In this document: positions 1 through 7,984 of the stretch, in pieces | How the letters are laid out: each line of letters opens with the position of its first letter | Position numbering within the stretch: the first letter of the stretch is position 1 | NCBI GenBank assembly: GCA_902776435.1 | Contig: CACYQB010000019.1 | Location: 1 to 54,543 of the forward strand | Direction of reading: 5' to 3' | Length of the DNA stretch: 54,543 bases | Source: an uncultured Bacteroidales bacterium | GTDB lineage: Bacteria; Bacteroidota; Bacteroidia; Bacteroidales; Muribaculaceae | Position numbers and translations under genes: made by a program | Notes under the pieces: generated by a model | Seen by the model: the letters and a program-made list of their open reading frames with translations, nothing else | Told to the model about the DNA's origin: nothing | Database searches by the model: none

Positions 1-1
1 G

Positions 2-142
2 GGTCCACCTCCGTTACAGTGGATCGTTGTACAAATTCTTGCATTTGGCAATCTCTTTTTGCCTCTCGAATCTGTCAACTTTTTTCAGTTCAAGACAACT
101 ATCCCTAAGAATTACTTGACAGATTTGAGAGCGATTAACTAA
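2..142 (+). CDS. Possible 3' end of an unknown gene cut by the window edge
   Basis: An open frame enters from the left edge and runs 46 codons to TAA. The residues are fairly hydrophobic (it includes QWIVVQILAFGNLFLP) and end in LTDLRAIN. It stops 17 bases before the stop of the convergent acyltransferase gene, the usual spacing for two genes meeting tail to tail. I do not recognise the family. The other two forward frames also stay open for about 35 codons or more, so coding status is uncertain. Confidence 0.35.
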   Translation, partial: GPPPLQWIVVQILAFGNLFLPLESVNFFQFKTTIPKNYLTDLRAIN

Positions 143-159
143 GTTGGTTTACAGTTCTT

Positions 160-1248
160 TTACTGTTTGTGGGTGAATAGGGGTTTGAGCATGATGCTCA
201 GGCCGAAGGTGATGAAGAGGTAAGCCAGCAGTGTGATGGCAAATGCGCCGCTTTCATTGGCTCTGGGAATCAGTAACATCCTGACTGTGGGGTGTACCAC
301 AAAAAGGACTCCCGATAAGGCGCCTAACCAGCCGAAGATGTTGTCAAACAATCTCACCTTGGCAATCAGTTTGACAATGGCCAGTGCCGATGTGACAACG
401 AAAACCGGCATGACAAGCCAAGAATAGAAATTAAATTTGGAAAGGGTCAGTAATATAAAAGAAAGGACAAACCATCCTAGGCAGGCTGCGGTCTTGTCAA
501 TTTTCATGGACTTGTGGTTGAGGTGACGTGCGGCCAGCACGCCCATGCAGAACGGCAAGATGGCGATGAAACAGTTGTATCGCAGGTTCCTGAGCAAATT
601 GCCCTCCGGGTCGGTGAATGCCATCACCATCAAGGATAATACGGTCAATGCTATGGCAATGCCATCCCGGCGGCGGTAGATGATCAGACGATAAATGACA
701 TACATCTCCATGATCATGCCGAAGAACCAGTAGGGGGTAGGGATGATGATCGCGTTGGGGTGAAGGTTCCCCACAAGGAAGGCTTGCAGCAGTATGGGGT
801 ATTCCACAATAATGTGGTGATTGAACAGCAACAGAACGATGAGGAAAATCGTCAACCCCTTGAACTGCATGGAAAACAGTTTGTTGTAGTGGCGCACAAT
901 GAAATCCTTGCAGGACGTTCCCTGACCGTCGCCCTTCTCATATTTCAGCGTCAGGCAATATCCGCTGATGAAGGTGAACAGCATCACGCCGTAAGGGCAG
1001 TAAAATGCCAATAGGTTGTATGGTAGCAGTTTGTCGGGGTGGGACAGGTTGTTGAGAACACCTTCAACCGAACTCCACATGAAGTTGAATTCATTGTCCA
1101 GGAATACCCCATTAAACAAATGAGTGAAATTGTCGGTGATGATGAGAAGGATGGCAAGGCCTCGCATGAGGTTGCACTCCTGCCTGCTCAGCAGCAATGA
1201 GTCTGTTGAGGTGATCTGTCCGTTATGTGGTTGCTTCTCTACTGCCAT
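160..1248 (-). CDS. Acyltransferase 3 family membrane protein
   Basis: The 362-residue protein looks like an integral-membrane O-acyltransferase (acyltransferase 3 / OafA-like), a family that moves acetyl or other acyl groups onto cell-surface sugars. The N-terminal RGLAILLIITDNFTHLF resembles the family's first helix, which usually carries R-x-x-A and a histidine. About nine to ten hydrophobic segments follow, for example around residues 80-100, 130-160, 170-190 and 260-350. The catalytic-type histidine would be the one in NFTHLF. The gene lies 94 bases beyond asnS on the same strand and past its terminator, so it may depend on read-through or on a promoter I do not see. The substrate cannot be told from sequence. 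Confidence 0.7.
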   Translation of the reverse strand: MAVEKQPHNGQITSTDSLLLSRQECNLMRGLAILLIITDNFTHLFNGVFLDNEFNFMWSSVEGVLNNLSHPDKLLPYNLLAFYCPYGVMLFTFISGYCLTLKYEKGDGQGTSCKDFIVRHYNKLFSMQFKGLTIFLIVLLLFNHHIIVEYPILLQAFLVGNLHPNAIIIPTPYWFFGMIMEMYVIYRLIIYRRRDGIAIALTVLSLMVMAFTDPEGNLLRNLRYNCFIAILPFCMGVLAARHLNHKSMKIDKTAACLGWFVLSFILLTLSKFNFYSWLVMPVFVVTSALAIVKLIAKVRLFDNIFGWLGALSGVLFVVHPTVRMLLIPRANESGAFAITLLAYLFITFGLSIMLKPLFTHKQ

Positions 1249-1271
1249 GAGAAAAAAGATTTGATAATCAG

Positions 1272-1315
1272 TAAAAAGGCCAGCCGTGGCAACGGATAAG
1301 GCTGTCGCGGCTGGC
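1272..1315 (-). terminator. Rho-independent terminator of asnS
   Basis: On the minus strand an 8-bp perfect stem (GCCAGCCG with CGGCTGGC, arms 1308-1315 and 1279-1286) is followed by CTTTTT. It sits directly after the asnS stop codon. Confidence 0.7.
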
Positions 1316-1342
1316 GTGTGTTACGGGTTGGCGTCGAGTGGG

Positions 1343-2734
1343 TTAGAACTCGGCGTTGTTCGGCGTGCGCGGGAACGGGATGACGTCGCGGATGTTAGCC
1401 ATGCCGGTCACGAAGAGGATCAGGCGCTCGAAGCCCAGACCGAAGCCACTGTGGGGCACGGTGCCGAAACGGCGGGTGTCGAGGTACCACCACATGTCCT
1501 TCATGGGGATGCCGCGGCGCTCGATCTCGTTCATCAGCTTGTCATAGTCGGCTTCACGCTCACTGCCGCCGATGATCTCGCCGATCATGGGGAAGAGCAC
1601 ATCCATGGCGCGAACGGTCTTGCCGTCCTCGTTCTGCTTCATGTAGAAGGCTTTGATCTCACGCGGATAGTCGGTGAGGATGACAGGGCGCTTGAAGTGC
1701 TCCTCAACGAGGTAGCGCTCATGCTCGCTCTGCAGGTCCACGCCCCATTCCACGGGGAACTCAAATTTCTTCTTGGCCTGCTTGAGGATGTCGATGCCCT
1801 CGGTGTAGGTGAGGCGCACGAACGGCTCCTTGAGCACACTGTGCAGGCGATCGATCAACGTGTTGTCATACATCTTGTTCAGGAACTCGATGTCGTCCTG
1901 GCAGTGCTCGAGAGCATAGTTCACGCAATACTTGATGAACTCCTCGGCGAGGTCCATGTTGTCCGTGATGTCATAGAAAGCCATCTCGGGCTCAATCATC
2001 CAGAACTCGGCTAGGTGGCGAGGCGTGTTGCTGTTCTCGGCGCGGAAGGTGGGGCCAAAAGTGTAGATGGCACCCAGCGCGGTGGCACCAAGCTCTCCCT
2101 CGAGCTGGCCCGATACGGTCAGACTGGTGGATTTGCCGAAGAAGTCCTTCGAGTAGTCGGTCTTGCCGTCCTCGGTCTTGGGTAGATCGCCCAGGTCGAG
2201 GGTGGTCACCTGGAACATGTCACCGGCGCCCTCACAGTCACTGGCTGTGATCAGCGGGGTGTGCAGGTAGAAGAAACCCTTCTCATTAAAGAACTTGTGG
2301 ATGGCAAACGCCAGATGATGACGGATGCGGAACACGGCGCCAAAGGTGTTGGTGCGCATGCGCAGATGTGCCTTCGAACGCAGGAACTCCAGCGTGTGGC
2401 CTTTCTTCTGCATGGGATAGTCATCGGCACAGGTGCCGTAGATCTCAACGCTCTGGGCCTGTACCTCAACGGTCTGGCCCTTGCCCTGAGACTGGACGAG
2501 CTGTCCCTCGACGTGCAGGCTGGCGCCTGTAGTGATGGGACGCAACTCCTCCTCGCTGAACTTCTCGAGGTCAATGACAATCTGCAGGTTGTTGATGGTC
2601 GAGCCGTCGTTCAATGCGACGAACTGGACGAACTTGTTACCACGGCGGCTGCGAACCCAGCCTTTAACGCACACCTGCTGACCCACTAATGCGGGATCAA
2701 AAATATCAACGATTCTTGTTCGTTTCAAAGCCAT
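1343..2734 (-). CDS. asnS: Asparaginyl-tRNA synthetase
   Basis: The class IIb aminoacyl-tRNA synthetase that charges tRNA-Asn. At 463 residues it matches the usual bacterial AsnRS length (about 460-470). An N-terminal OB-fold anticodon-binding domain covers roughly residues 1-115 ([18 protein letters not shown]). The catalytic domain holds class II motif 2 ([20 protein letters not shown], around residue 230) and motif 3 near the C-terminus ([16 protein letters not shown]). The ending [11 protein letters not shown] followed by NNAEF favours AsnRS over AspRS. It starts 27 bases after the RluB-type gene on the same strand, so the two are probably co-transcribed, and a terminator follows. Confidence 0.95.
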   Translation of the reverse strand: MALKRTRIVDIFDPALVGQQVCVKGWVRSRRGNKFVQFVALNDGSTINNLQIVIDLEKFSEEELRPITTGASLHVEGQLVQSQGKGQTVEVQAQSVEIYGTCADDYPMQKKGHTLEFLRSKAHLRMRTNTFGAVFRIRHHLAFAIHKFFNEKGFFYLHTPLITASDCEGAGDMFQVTTLDLGDLPKTEDGKTDYSKDFFGKSTSLTVSGQLEGELGATALGAIYTFGPTFRAENSNTPRHLAEFWMIEPEMAFYDITDNMDLAEEFIKYCVNYALEHCQDDIEFLNKMYDNTLIDRLHSVLKEPFVRLTYTEGIDILKQAKKKFEFPVEWGVDLQSEHERYLVEEHFKRPVILTDYPREIKAFYMKQNEDGKTVRAMDVLFPMIGEIIGGSEREADYDKLMNEIERRGIPMKDMWWYLDTRRFGTVPHSGFGLGFERLILFVTGMANIRDVIPFPRTPNNAEF

Positions 2735-2761
2735 TGTTAAAGTGTGATAGTGTTGTGTTGT

Positions 2762-4210
2762 TTATTCAAATGAGTTTTGTTTCAAGAAGTTAACCTCTTC
2801 CTGGGTGAGGTAACGCCATCGGCCGCGAGGCAGGTTCTTCTTGGTCAGACCGGCGAAGTAAACACGGTCGAGCTTCACCACGTGGTAACCCAGCGATTCA
2901 AAAATGCGGCGAACGACGCGGTTGCGGCCCGAGTGGATCTCGATACCGGCTTGCTTGCGGTCGGTGGGTGAGACGTAGCTCACTGCATCGGCGTGGATGG
3001 GGCCGTCGTCGAGCTCAACGCCGTCGGCGATGTGCTGCATGTCCTCCTCGCTGATGGGCTTGTCGGTCCACACCTGGTAGATTTTCTTCTTGACATATTG
3101 CCCGGTGGTGTTGCGGTCCAGTCGTCCCACGGGATAGATTCGTTCCTCACAAGCACCCTTGACGAGGTCCATGACGGTCTTGCGGCCGTTGGGATCGTCG
3201 CTGGTGGTGACGGTGTCTTTGGGCTTGTTGAGCAGGATGTAGCACTTCTTCTCGGTGGTTACGATCTCGCCGTTGTACTCAACGATGTCCTTGGGCGTGA
3301 TCTTCATGCCGAGTTCGGTAGCCACTTCGCCATTGACCTTGATGAGACCTTTCTGGATGTATTCATCAGCCACACGGCGTGAGCAGATGCCGGCGTTGGC
3401 CATGAACTTGTTCAAGCGGATCTCCATGTTGGGATCGATAGCGGGCTCTTCGTAAATGACGCGTTGGGGCTTGGGCGTGAAACGCATCTGGGGCTTGGGA
3501 CCCTGACGCTTGGGGCGCTGCTGGTAACCGCCCTGCTGACGGGGCTGGTAACCACCTTGGCGCTGCTGGTAACCGCCCTGTTGGCGCTGCTGGTAACCGC
3601 CCTGGCGCTGCTGATAGCCGCCCTGGCGCTGCTGATAGCCACCCTGGCGCTGCTGGTAACCGCCCTGGCGCTGCTGATAACCACCCTGGCGCTGCTGGTA
3701 ACCGCCCTGGCGCTGCTGATAGCCACCCTGGCGCTGCTGATAGCCGCCCTGACGGGGCTGGTAACCACCTTGACGGGGCTGATAGCCACCCTGGCGGGGC
3801 TGGTAGCCCTGACGCTGGGGATAACCGGCTTGCTGCTGGTCGGCAGGCGTAGCGTTGCCTTCGGCGTTTGTGTCTTGATTATCAGCATCCTGAGGCTGCT
3901 GATAACGTTGCTGATAACGGGGTTGGTATCCACCCTGATGCTGGTAGCCGCCCTGACGGGGCTGATAACCCTGGCGCTGATAACCACCCTGTCGGGGTTG
4001 ATAACCCTGACGCTGCTGGTAGCCGCCTTGACGGGGCTGATAACCTTCTTGCTGATGATAACCGTCGGCAGACGTCTCTTGATCAGTCTGCTGAGGCTCA
4101 TGGGCGCTATATTCTACTTTTTCATAGCGACCGCTTTCCAAGTTGTCCTCCATACTAGGATTGCTCTCACCGATTCTGGGCCTTTTAGGCTTTTTCAAAT
4201 TCTCGTCCAT
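2762..4210 (-). CDS. rluB: RluB/RsuA-type pseudouridine synthase with long Q/R/G/Y repeat region
   Basis: The predicted role is conversion of a 23S (or 16S) rRNA uridine to pseudouridine. Residues 1-45 are charged. Residues about 46-245 are a low-complexity region of GGYQ(Q/P)RQ units, with roughly 13 in direct succession in the second half. An S4 RNA-binding domain follows (IRLNKFMANAGICSRRVADE), then the catalytic domain with GRLDRNTTG, whose Asp is the nucleophile in this family. The C-terminus is typical (GIEIHSGRNRVVRRIFE; FAGLTKKNLPRGRWRYL). Directly after NTTG, the strand and helix that I expect from the family (a LLLxTxDG-type segment plus about ten residues) are absent, and the sequence jumps to QYVKKKIYQVW. 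About 17-21 residues therefore appear deleted in frame, so activity is uncertain. asnS follows in the same direction. Confidence 0.85.
   Translation of the reverse strand: MDENLKKPKRPRIGESNPSMEDNLESGRYEKVEYSAHEPQQTDQETSADGYHQQEGYQPRQGGYQQRQGYQPRQGGYQRQGYQPRQGGYQHQGGYQPRYQQRYQQPQDADNQDTNAEGNATPADQQQAGYPQRQGYQPRQGGYQPRQGGYQPRQGGYQQRQGGYQQRQGGYQQRQGGYQQRQGGYQQRQGGYQQRQGGYQQRQGGYQQRQQGGYQQRQGGYQPRQQGGYQQRPKRQGPKPQMRFTPKPQRVIYEEPAIDPNMEIRLNKFMANAGICSRRVADEYIQKGLIKVNGEVATELGMKITPKDIVEYNGEIVTTEKKCYILLNKPKDTVTTSDDPNGRKTVMDLVKGACEERIYPVGRLDRNTTGQYVKKKIYQVWTDKPISEEDMQHIADGVELDDGPIHADAVSYVSPTDRKQAGIEIHSGRNRVVRRIFESLGYHVVKLDRVYFAGLTKKNLPRGRWRYLTQEEVNFLKQNSFE
3515..4065 (-). repeat. In-frame tandem repeat encoding GGYQQRQ units
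   Basis: The coding DNA of the RluB-type protein is a minisatellite here. The main unit is 21 bases (seven codons, GGYQQRQ or GGYQPRQ), with a few 24-base units that add one Gln. Third-codon differences are few, so the repeat is recent or kept homogeneous. Because units are multiples of three, copy-number change would keep the frame. Confidence 0.85.
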
Positions 4211-4366
4211 CGTTAACTAAATAATAATGAATGGTTTCTGTTTGTTTGTCTCGTAAATTCTTAAATGAATAGATTTTTAGTGGCCTCGCGGCCGGTTGCA
4301 ACAACTAATAGTCTAATAGGTAGATATATAGATGTCTTATCTTTTGATGCTTTTGATGCTTTGTTG

Positions 4367-4441
4367 TGGGCAGTGAGGGATTCGAACCCCCGACCCTCTG
4401 CTTGTAAGGCAGATGCTCTGAACCAACTGCGCTAACTGCCC
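4367..4441 (-). tRNA. tRNA-Val (anticodon UAC)
   Basis: Read on the minus strand, the 75-nt sequence begins GGGCAGT, pairs with ACTGCCC at the 3' end, and has discriminator A. The anticodon stem TCTGC/GCAGA encloses the loop CTTACAA, giving anticodon TAC, which reads GUA and related Val codons. The T arm contains GGTTCGAATCC. CCA is not encoded. It lies between mdh and rluB. Confidence 0.95.
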
Positions 4442-4601
4442 GCGCTTGGTGCCTATCTCAGGAAAAGCACTGCAAAATTACTCCAAAGTTTTTTATTTCC
4501 CAAATAATATAAGAAAAAATATTATCAATGAGTAACTTCGTCACGTGCGGCACAACTGCTTGTTTCTCCGTGGATAGATGGATTGACAGGCAATGGATTG
4601 T

Positions 4602-4637
4602 AAAAAAAGGCTGAGATGCCCGGGAGAGCACCTCAGC
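4602..4637 (-). terminator. Terminator downstream of mdh
   Basis: On the minus strand GCTGAGGTG (4629-4637) pairs with CATCTCAGC (4610-4618) around a ten-base loop, followed by CTTTTTTT. It lies about 50 bases past the mdh stop. The 245-base gap between mdh and tRNA-Val holds nothing else I can identify. Confidence 0.75.
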
Positions 4638-4686
4638 TGAATACGGTTTCTGTAAAATGAACCCTGAAAGGTTTCTCGGGAAATTT

Positions 4687-5676
4687 TTACAGGTTGGGGT
4701 TGATCTTGTTCCACTCGCTGATGGGAGGAACGATACCCAGGTCAACCAACTCATCGCGCATCTTGCACAGGTGCTTGTAGCTGGCGTCGAGCTTCTCGTT
4801 CTCTGAGGGCAGACCCTGAGGCACCTTGAAGGATGCGCCGTTCTCGTCGAGCGTGGTGTCCATAGCCATCATGATGTGGTTGTACTTGTCGTTGCAAACG
4901 TAGGTGCCCACGGGGAAGCGGAACTTCTCACCGCCCATGGCTGCGCGGATCATCTCTACCGACAGGTAAGCGGGGCTCTGGAATGAGCTGCGGCCACGCA
5001 GCTTGATGATCTGGGCGCCACCCTTGGTGACGTCAACCTTCATCTGTTCCCATTCCTCGGCGGGGAATTCGGGCGTGCCGACGATGTCGGTCAGCTTGCG
5101 GCCAGCGATCTCGACGTGGCTGCCGAACACGGCCATCTGCTCACCATGACCACCATAGGTGGCGCAACCGGTGATTTCGCTCTGCATCACACCGAACTTC
5201 TTGGCCAGCGCACTCTGCAGACGCGTGGTGTCCAGAGCGGCGAGGGTGGTTACCTGACAGGGCTTCAAGCCGCTGTACAGCAGGGTTACCAGGCCCGTCA
5301 AGTCAGCGGGGTTGAAGATGATAACGACGTGCTTCACGTCGGGGCAATAGGTCTTGATGTCCTTGCCCAGGCCCTCAGCGATTTCGCAGTTGCCCTTGAG
5401 CAGGTCCTCACGGGTCATGCCCTCCTTGCGGGGAGCGCCACCGCTCGAGATGATATACTTGGCGTTGGTGAAAGCTTCCTTGGCGTCAGTGGTGGCTGTG
5501 ATTTTCACGTCACCGAAACCGCTCTGGCGCATTTCCTCGGCCACGCCTTCGGGCGAGAATACGTCATAGAGGCAGATGTCTGTTGTCAAGCCCATCATGA
5601 GGGCCGTTTGTACCATATTAGAGCCAATCATGCCAGCAGCGCCGACGATGACCAATTTGTCGTTTGTTAATGCCAT
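4687..5676 (-). CDS. mdh: Malate dehydrogenase (NAD)
   Basis: The 329-residue lactate/malate dehydrogenase-family enzyme interconverts malate and oxaloacetate in the reductive branch of central metabolism that leads to succinate in Bacteroidales. The Rossmann glycine motif is at the N-terminus (VIVGAAGMIGSN, residues 9-20). The substrate-loop region reads GGAPRKEGMTREDLLKGN, with Arg residues suited to binding a dicarboxylate. The catalytic histidine region is TGCATYGGHGEQMAVF. The gene stands alone, with its own promoter and terminator. Malate rather than lactate specificity is inferred from the Arg-rich loop and family resemblance. Confidence 0.9.
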   Translation of the reverse strand: MALTNDKLVIVGAAGMIGSNMVQTALMMGLTTDICLYDVFSPEGVAEEMRQSGFGDVKITATTDAKEAFTNAKYIISSGGAPRKEGMTREDLLKGNCEIAEGLGKDIKTYCPDVKHVVIIFNPADLTGLVTLLYSGLKPCQVTTLAALDTTRLQSALAKKFGVMQSEITGCATYGGHGEQMAVFGSHVEIAGRKLTDIVGTPEFPAEEWEQMKVDVTKGGAQIIKLRGRSSFQSPAYLSVEMIRAAMGGEKFRFPVGTYVCNDKYNHIMMAMDTTLDENGASFKVPQGLPSENEKLDASYKHLCKMRDELVDLGIVPPISEWNKINPNL

Positions 5677-5728
5677 AATGTTATGTTTTTTAATCTTTTA
5701 ATGTTGTTACTTTGAAATTTTACCACTG

Positions 5729-5759
5729 CAAAGGTAGGTATTTCCACCGACTGCCACAA
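5729..5759 (-). promoter_or_regulatory. Promoter of mdh
   Basis: On the minus strand TACCTTTG (5729-5736) matches the Bacteroidota -7 box TAnnTTTG, with TTG 20 bases upstream at 5757-5759. The leader to the ATG would be about 45 nt. Confidence 0.65.
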
Positions 5760-5821
5760 GCAAAATGCAACTTAATAAGATTAAATATTGTGAAATCAGC
5801 TCCCATCCGTGACAAAATGAC

Positions 5822-5829
5822 TAACTTTG
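5822..5829 (+). promoter_or_regulatory. Promoter -7 box of recR
   Basis: TAACTTTG fits TAnnTTTG and ends 24 bases before the recR ATG. No TTG occurs at the right spacing upstream, so only the -7 element is supported. Confidence 0.5.
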
Positions 5830-5853
5830 CCCTTCCAAACATTAATATAAAGA

Positions 5854-6483
5854 ATGGAACAGGAATTTGCTTCACGGTTGTTGGAGACGGCGGTCAGTGA
5901 GTTTGCCAAGTTGCCCGGCATCGGGCGCAAGACGGCCTTGCGTCTCGTGTTGCACTTGCTCAAGCAAGACGAGCAGGAGGCGGTGTCGTTCGGCGAAGCC
6001 ATCATCAAGCTGCGTCGCGAAATCCGCTATTGCCGGGTGTGCCACAACATCAGCGAGACCGAGGTGTGCCCCATCTGCGGCAATCCCTCGCGTGACGCTT
6101 CCACCATCTGTGTCGTCGAGAATGTCAAGGACGTGATGAGTATCGAGAATACGCGCCAGCACAACGGTCTGTATCATGTCTTGGGCGGACTGATTTCGCC
6201 GATGGACGGAATCGGCCCTGCCGACATCGAGGTGGATAGCCTTGAGGAGCGCGTCAAGGCCGGTGGCATCAAGGAGGTCATCCTTGCCCTGAGCGCCACG
6301 ATGGAAGGCGACACGACCAATTTCTACATCTTCCGCCGCCTCGCCCCGTATCCCGACGTCAAGATCACCATCCTGGCGCGTGGCGTGAGCGTCGGCAACG
6401 AGATCGAGTACACCGACGAGTTGACCCTGGGCCGCTCTATCCTCAACCGCACCCTCTTCTCCGACACCTTCCACAAGGAATAA
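5854..6483 (+). CDS. recR: Recombination mediator protein RecR
   Basis: The 209-residue RecR acts with RecF/RecO to load RecA onto gapped single-stranded DNA during repair. It has the helix-hairpin-helix (residues about 10-30, [12 protein letters not shown]), a zinc finger with four cysteines ([18 protein letters not shown], about 57-74), and a Toprim domain starting at [10 protein letters not shown]. Length is close to the usual ~200. It starts at ATG 5854, shortly after a -7 box. A small basic ORF and a bidirectional hairpin follow. Confidence 0.95.
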   Translation: MEQEFASRLLETAVSEFAKLPGIGRKTALRLVLHLLKQDEQEAVSFGEAIIKLRREIRYCRVCHNISETEVCPICGNPSRDASTICVVENVKDVMSIENTRQHNGLYHVLGGLISPMDGIGPADIEVDSLEERVKAGGIKEVILALSATMEGDTTNFYIFRRLAPYPDVKITILARGVSVGNEIEYTDELTLGRSILNRTLFSDTFHKE

Positions 6484-6568
6484 TCAAGCCCACAATTTTT
6501 TCGGATTTATCTAAATTATATTTCTGATAAGCAATATTTTAAATTAACGTTATTTGCAGTTAACTATT

Positions 6569-6703
6569 ATGGCAGACAACGATTTCGCATACCGCCAGGA
6601 GGACGCCGAAAAGCGCCGTCGCCGCCGCGAGGCCGAGCGTCAACGCCGCCTGCGCCACGCCCGCCAGGAATACCTCAAAAAGAAAAACCAACCCAAAGAA
6701 TAA
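6569..6703 (+). CDS. Small basic protein of 44 residues
   Basis: ATG to TAA gives 44 residues beginning MADNDFAYRQEDAEK. The rest is dense in Arg, Lys, Glu and Gln (KRRRRREAERQRRLRHA and a lysine-rich end), which predicts a single highly charged helix. There are no cysteines, membrane segment or signal peptide. It lies 85 bases after recR on the same strand and is followed by a strong hairpin at 6734-6779. A near-match -7 box (TATATTTC, 6517-6524) lies 45 bases upstream. I do not recognise it; an RNA- or ribosome-associated role would be a guess from the charge alone. Confidence 0.55.
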   Translation: MADNDFAYRQEDAEKRRRRREAERQRRLRHARQEYLKKKNQPKE

Positions 6704-6733
6704 TCCCCCCATCCTAAACTGAAAATACTATGG

Positions 6734-6779
6734 TTTTGTTTCCGAAATGATTCAAAAATGAAGCATTCCGGAAACAAAA
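6734..6779. terminator. Bidirectional terminator hairpin
   Basis: Arms 6734-6749 and 6764-6779 (TTTTGTTTCCGAAATG and its near reverse complement, 15 of 16 paired) flank a 14-base loop. The arms end in T-runs in both directions. It lies between the convergent recR/small-ORF and miaA units. Confidence 0.75.
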
Positions 6780-6797
6780 TCGGATGGTCGTGTTGTT

Positions 6798-7742
6798 TTA
6801 TTGGTTGTTTGGGTTGTTTGAGAGGGTGGTGGCGAGGGTGAGGACTTGGGTGGTGAAGTCGTCAGGGGAGAGGGTGCTGGAGAGCCAGTGGATGGGGGTG
6901 CCGCGTTTTTCCATGCCGCGGAACCAGGTCATTTGGCGCTTGGCGAATTGGTGGATGGCGATTTCCAACTGGCGGAACATTTCTTCCTCGGTTAATTGGC
7001 CGATGACGTATTGGGTGACAAATTTGTATTCCAGGCCATAATAAATAAGGTCTTCGGGGTCTATGCCCTCGTCATGGATGAGGCGGCGCACCTCGTCAAT
7101 CATGCCTTCGTCGAGACGGGCCCGCAGACGGCGGCTGATGCGCTTGCGGCGTGTGTCGCGGTCCACTTCCACGCCGATGACCAGGGCGTTCTCCATGGGG
7201 TGGGGCTCGGTGAGCGCTTTCAGTTCGGGGTGAAGTTCATAGTAGCGGCAGATTTCGATGGCGCGTGTGGCGCGGGCCACGGTGTCGATGTCGCTGTTGT
7301 TGCGCAGGGTTTTCATCGTCTTGAGCAGGGCGGTCAACTCCTCTAGTGACTTGCCTGCCAACTCTGTCCTCAACTCCTCGTTGCGGGGGACGGGTGGCAG
7401 TTTGATGCCCTTGACGACGGTCTCGACATACATCCCCGTGCCGCCACACATGATGACGGGCTTGCCCCGTCCACGAATGTCATTATAGGCCCGCTCAAAA
7501 TCTTCCAGAAACTCATACAGGCTGTAGCGATAGCCTGCGGGGCGGATGTCGATGAGGTGAAAGGGCACGCCGTCGTATTCGGCCAGGTCCTTGCCTGTGC
7601 CGATGTCCATGCCGCGGTAAATCTGGCGCGAGTCGGCGCTGATGATTTCTCCGCCTATCGCTTTGGCCAGATGCACCGCCCGCGCCGTTTTGCCCGTCGC
7701 CGTCGGCCCCGTCACCACAAAAAACACATCCCTATAATCCAT
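6798..7742 (-). CDS. miaA: tRNA dimethylallyltransferase
   Basis: MiaA transfers the dimethylallyl group from DMAPP to N6 of A37 in tRNAs that read UNN codons. The 314-residue protein starts with the P-loop (VTGPTATGKTARAVHLA, residues about 10-26). It has the family motifs SADSRQIYRGMDIGTGK and FHLIDIRPAGYRYSLYEF, and later CGGTGMYVETVVKG. The C-terminal region has RQMTWFRGM, typical of the family. Length fits the usual 300-320. Upstream lies the 24-copy heptanucleotide array that separates it from DPP-IV on the same strand. No promoter box was found in that gap, so it may be co-transcribed through the repeat. Confidence 0.95.
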   Translation of the reverse strand: MDYRDVFFVVTGPTATGKTARAVHLAKAIGGEIISADSRQIYRGMDIGTGKDLAEYDGVPFHLIDIRPAGYRYSLYEFLEDFERAYNDIRGRGKPVIMCGGTGMYVETVVKGIKLPPVPRNEELRTELAGKSLEELTALLKTMKTLRNNSDIDTVARATRAIEICRYYELHPELKALTEPHPMENALVIGVEVDRDTRRKRISRRLRARLDEGMIDEVRRLIHDEGIDPEDLIYYGLEYKFVTQYVIGQLTEEEMFRQLEIAIHQFAKRQMTWFRGMEKRGTPIHWLSSTLSPDDFTTQVLTLATTLSNNPNNQ

Positions 7743-7752
7743 TGGCTTTAGA

Positions 7753-7789
7753 GGAGATAAGAGATAATAGATAAAAGATAATAGATAAA
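7753..7789. repeat. Short AT-rich GATAA-type repeat
   Basis: A run of imperfect AGATAATAGATAA-like units lies between the miaA start and the heptad array. Role unknown. Confidence 0.5.
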
Positions 7790-7815
7790 TGTGGTTGCTC
7801 GCTAATTACTGTCAA

Positions 7816-7983
7816 CTACTAACTACTGACTACTAACTACTAACTACTAACTACTAACTACTAACTACTAACTACTAACTACTAACTACTAACTACTAAC
7901 TACTGACTACTAACTACTAACTACTGACTACTGACTACTGACTACTGACTACTGACTACTAACTACTAACTACTAACTACTAA
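7816..7983. repeat. 24-copy heptanucleotide tandem array (CTACTAA/CTACTGA)
   Basis: Exactly 24 head-to-tail 7-base units occupy 168 bases: 17 are CTACTAA and 7 are CTACTGA, five of the latter in one run (7921-7955). No other substitution or indel occurs within the array. It begins one base after the DPP-IV stop codon. On the minus strand the unit is TTAGTAG or TCAGTAG. Since 7 is not a multiple of 3, stop codons recur in all frames of both strands, so it cannot be coding. Confidence 0.95.
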
Positions 7984-7984
7984 C

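Noticed and set aside
3464-4216. 250-codon plus-strand frame of Leu/Ala/Thr repeats opposite the RluB tail
   Set aside because: It is only the antisense reading of the GGYQQRQ minisatellite. It looks like a membrane protein but lacks any sensible start context.
7816-7983. CRISPR array
   Set aside because: The units are 7 bases long with no spacers, so this is a simple tandem repeat.
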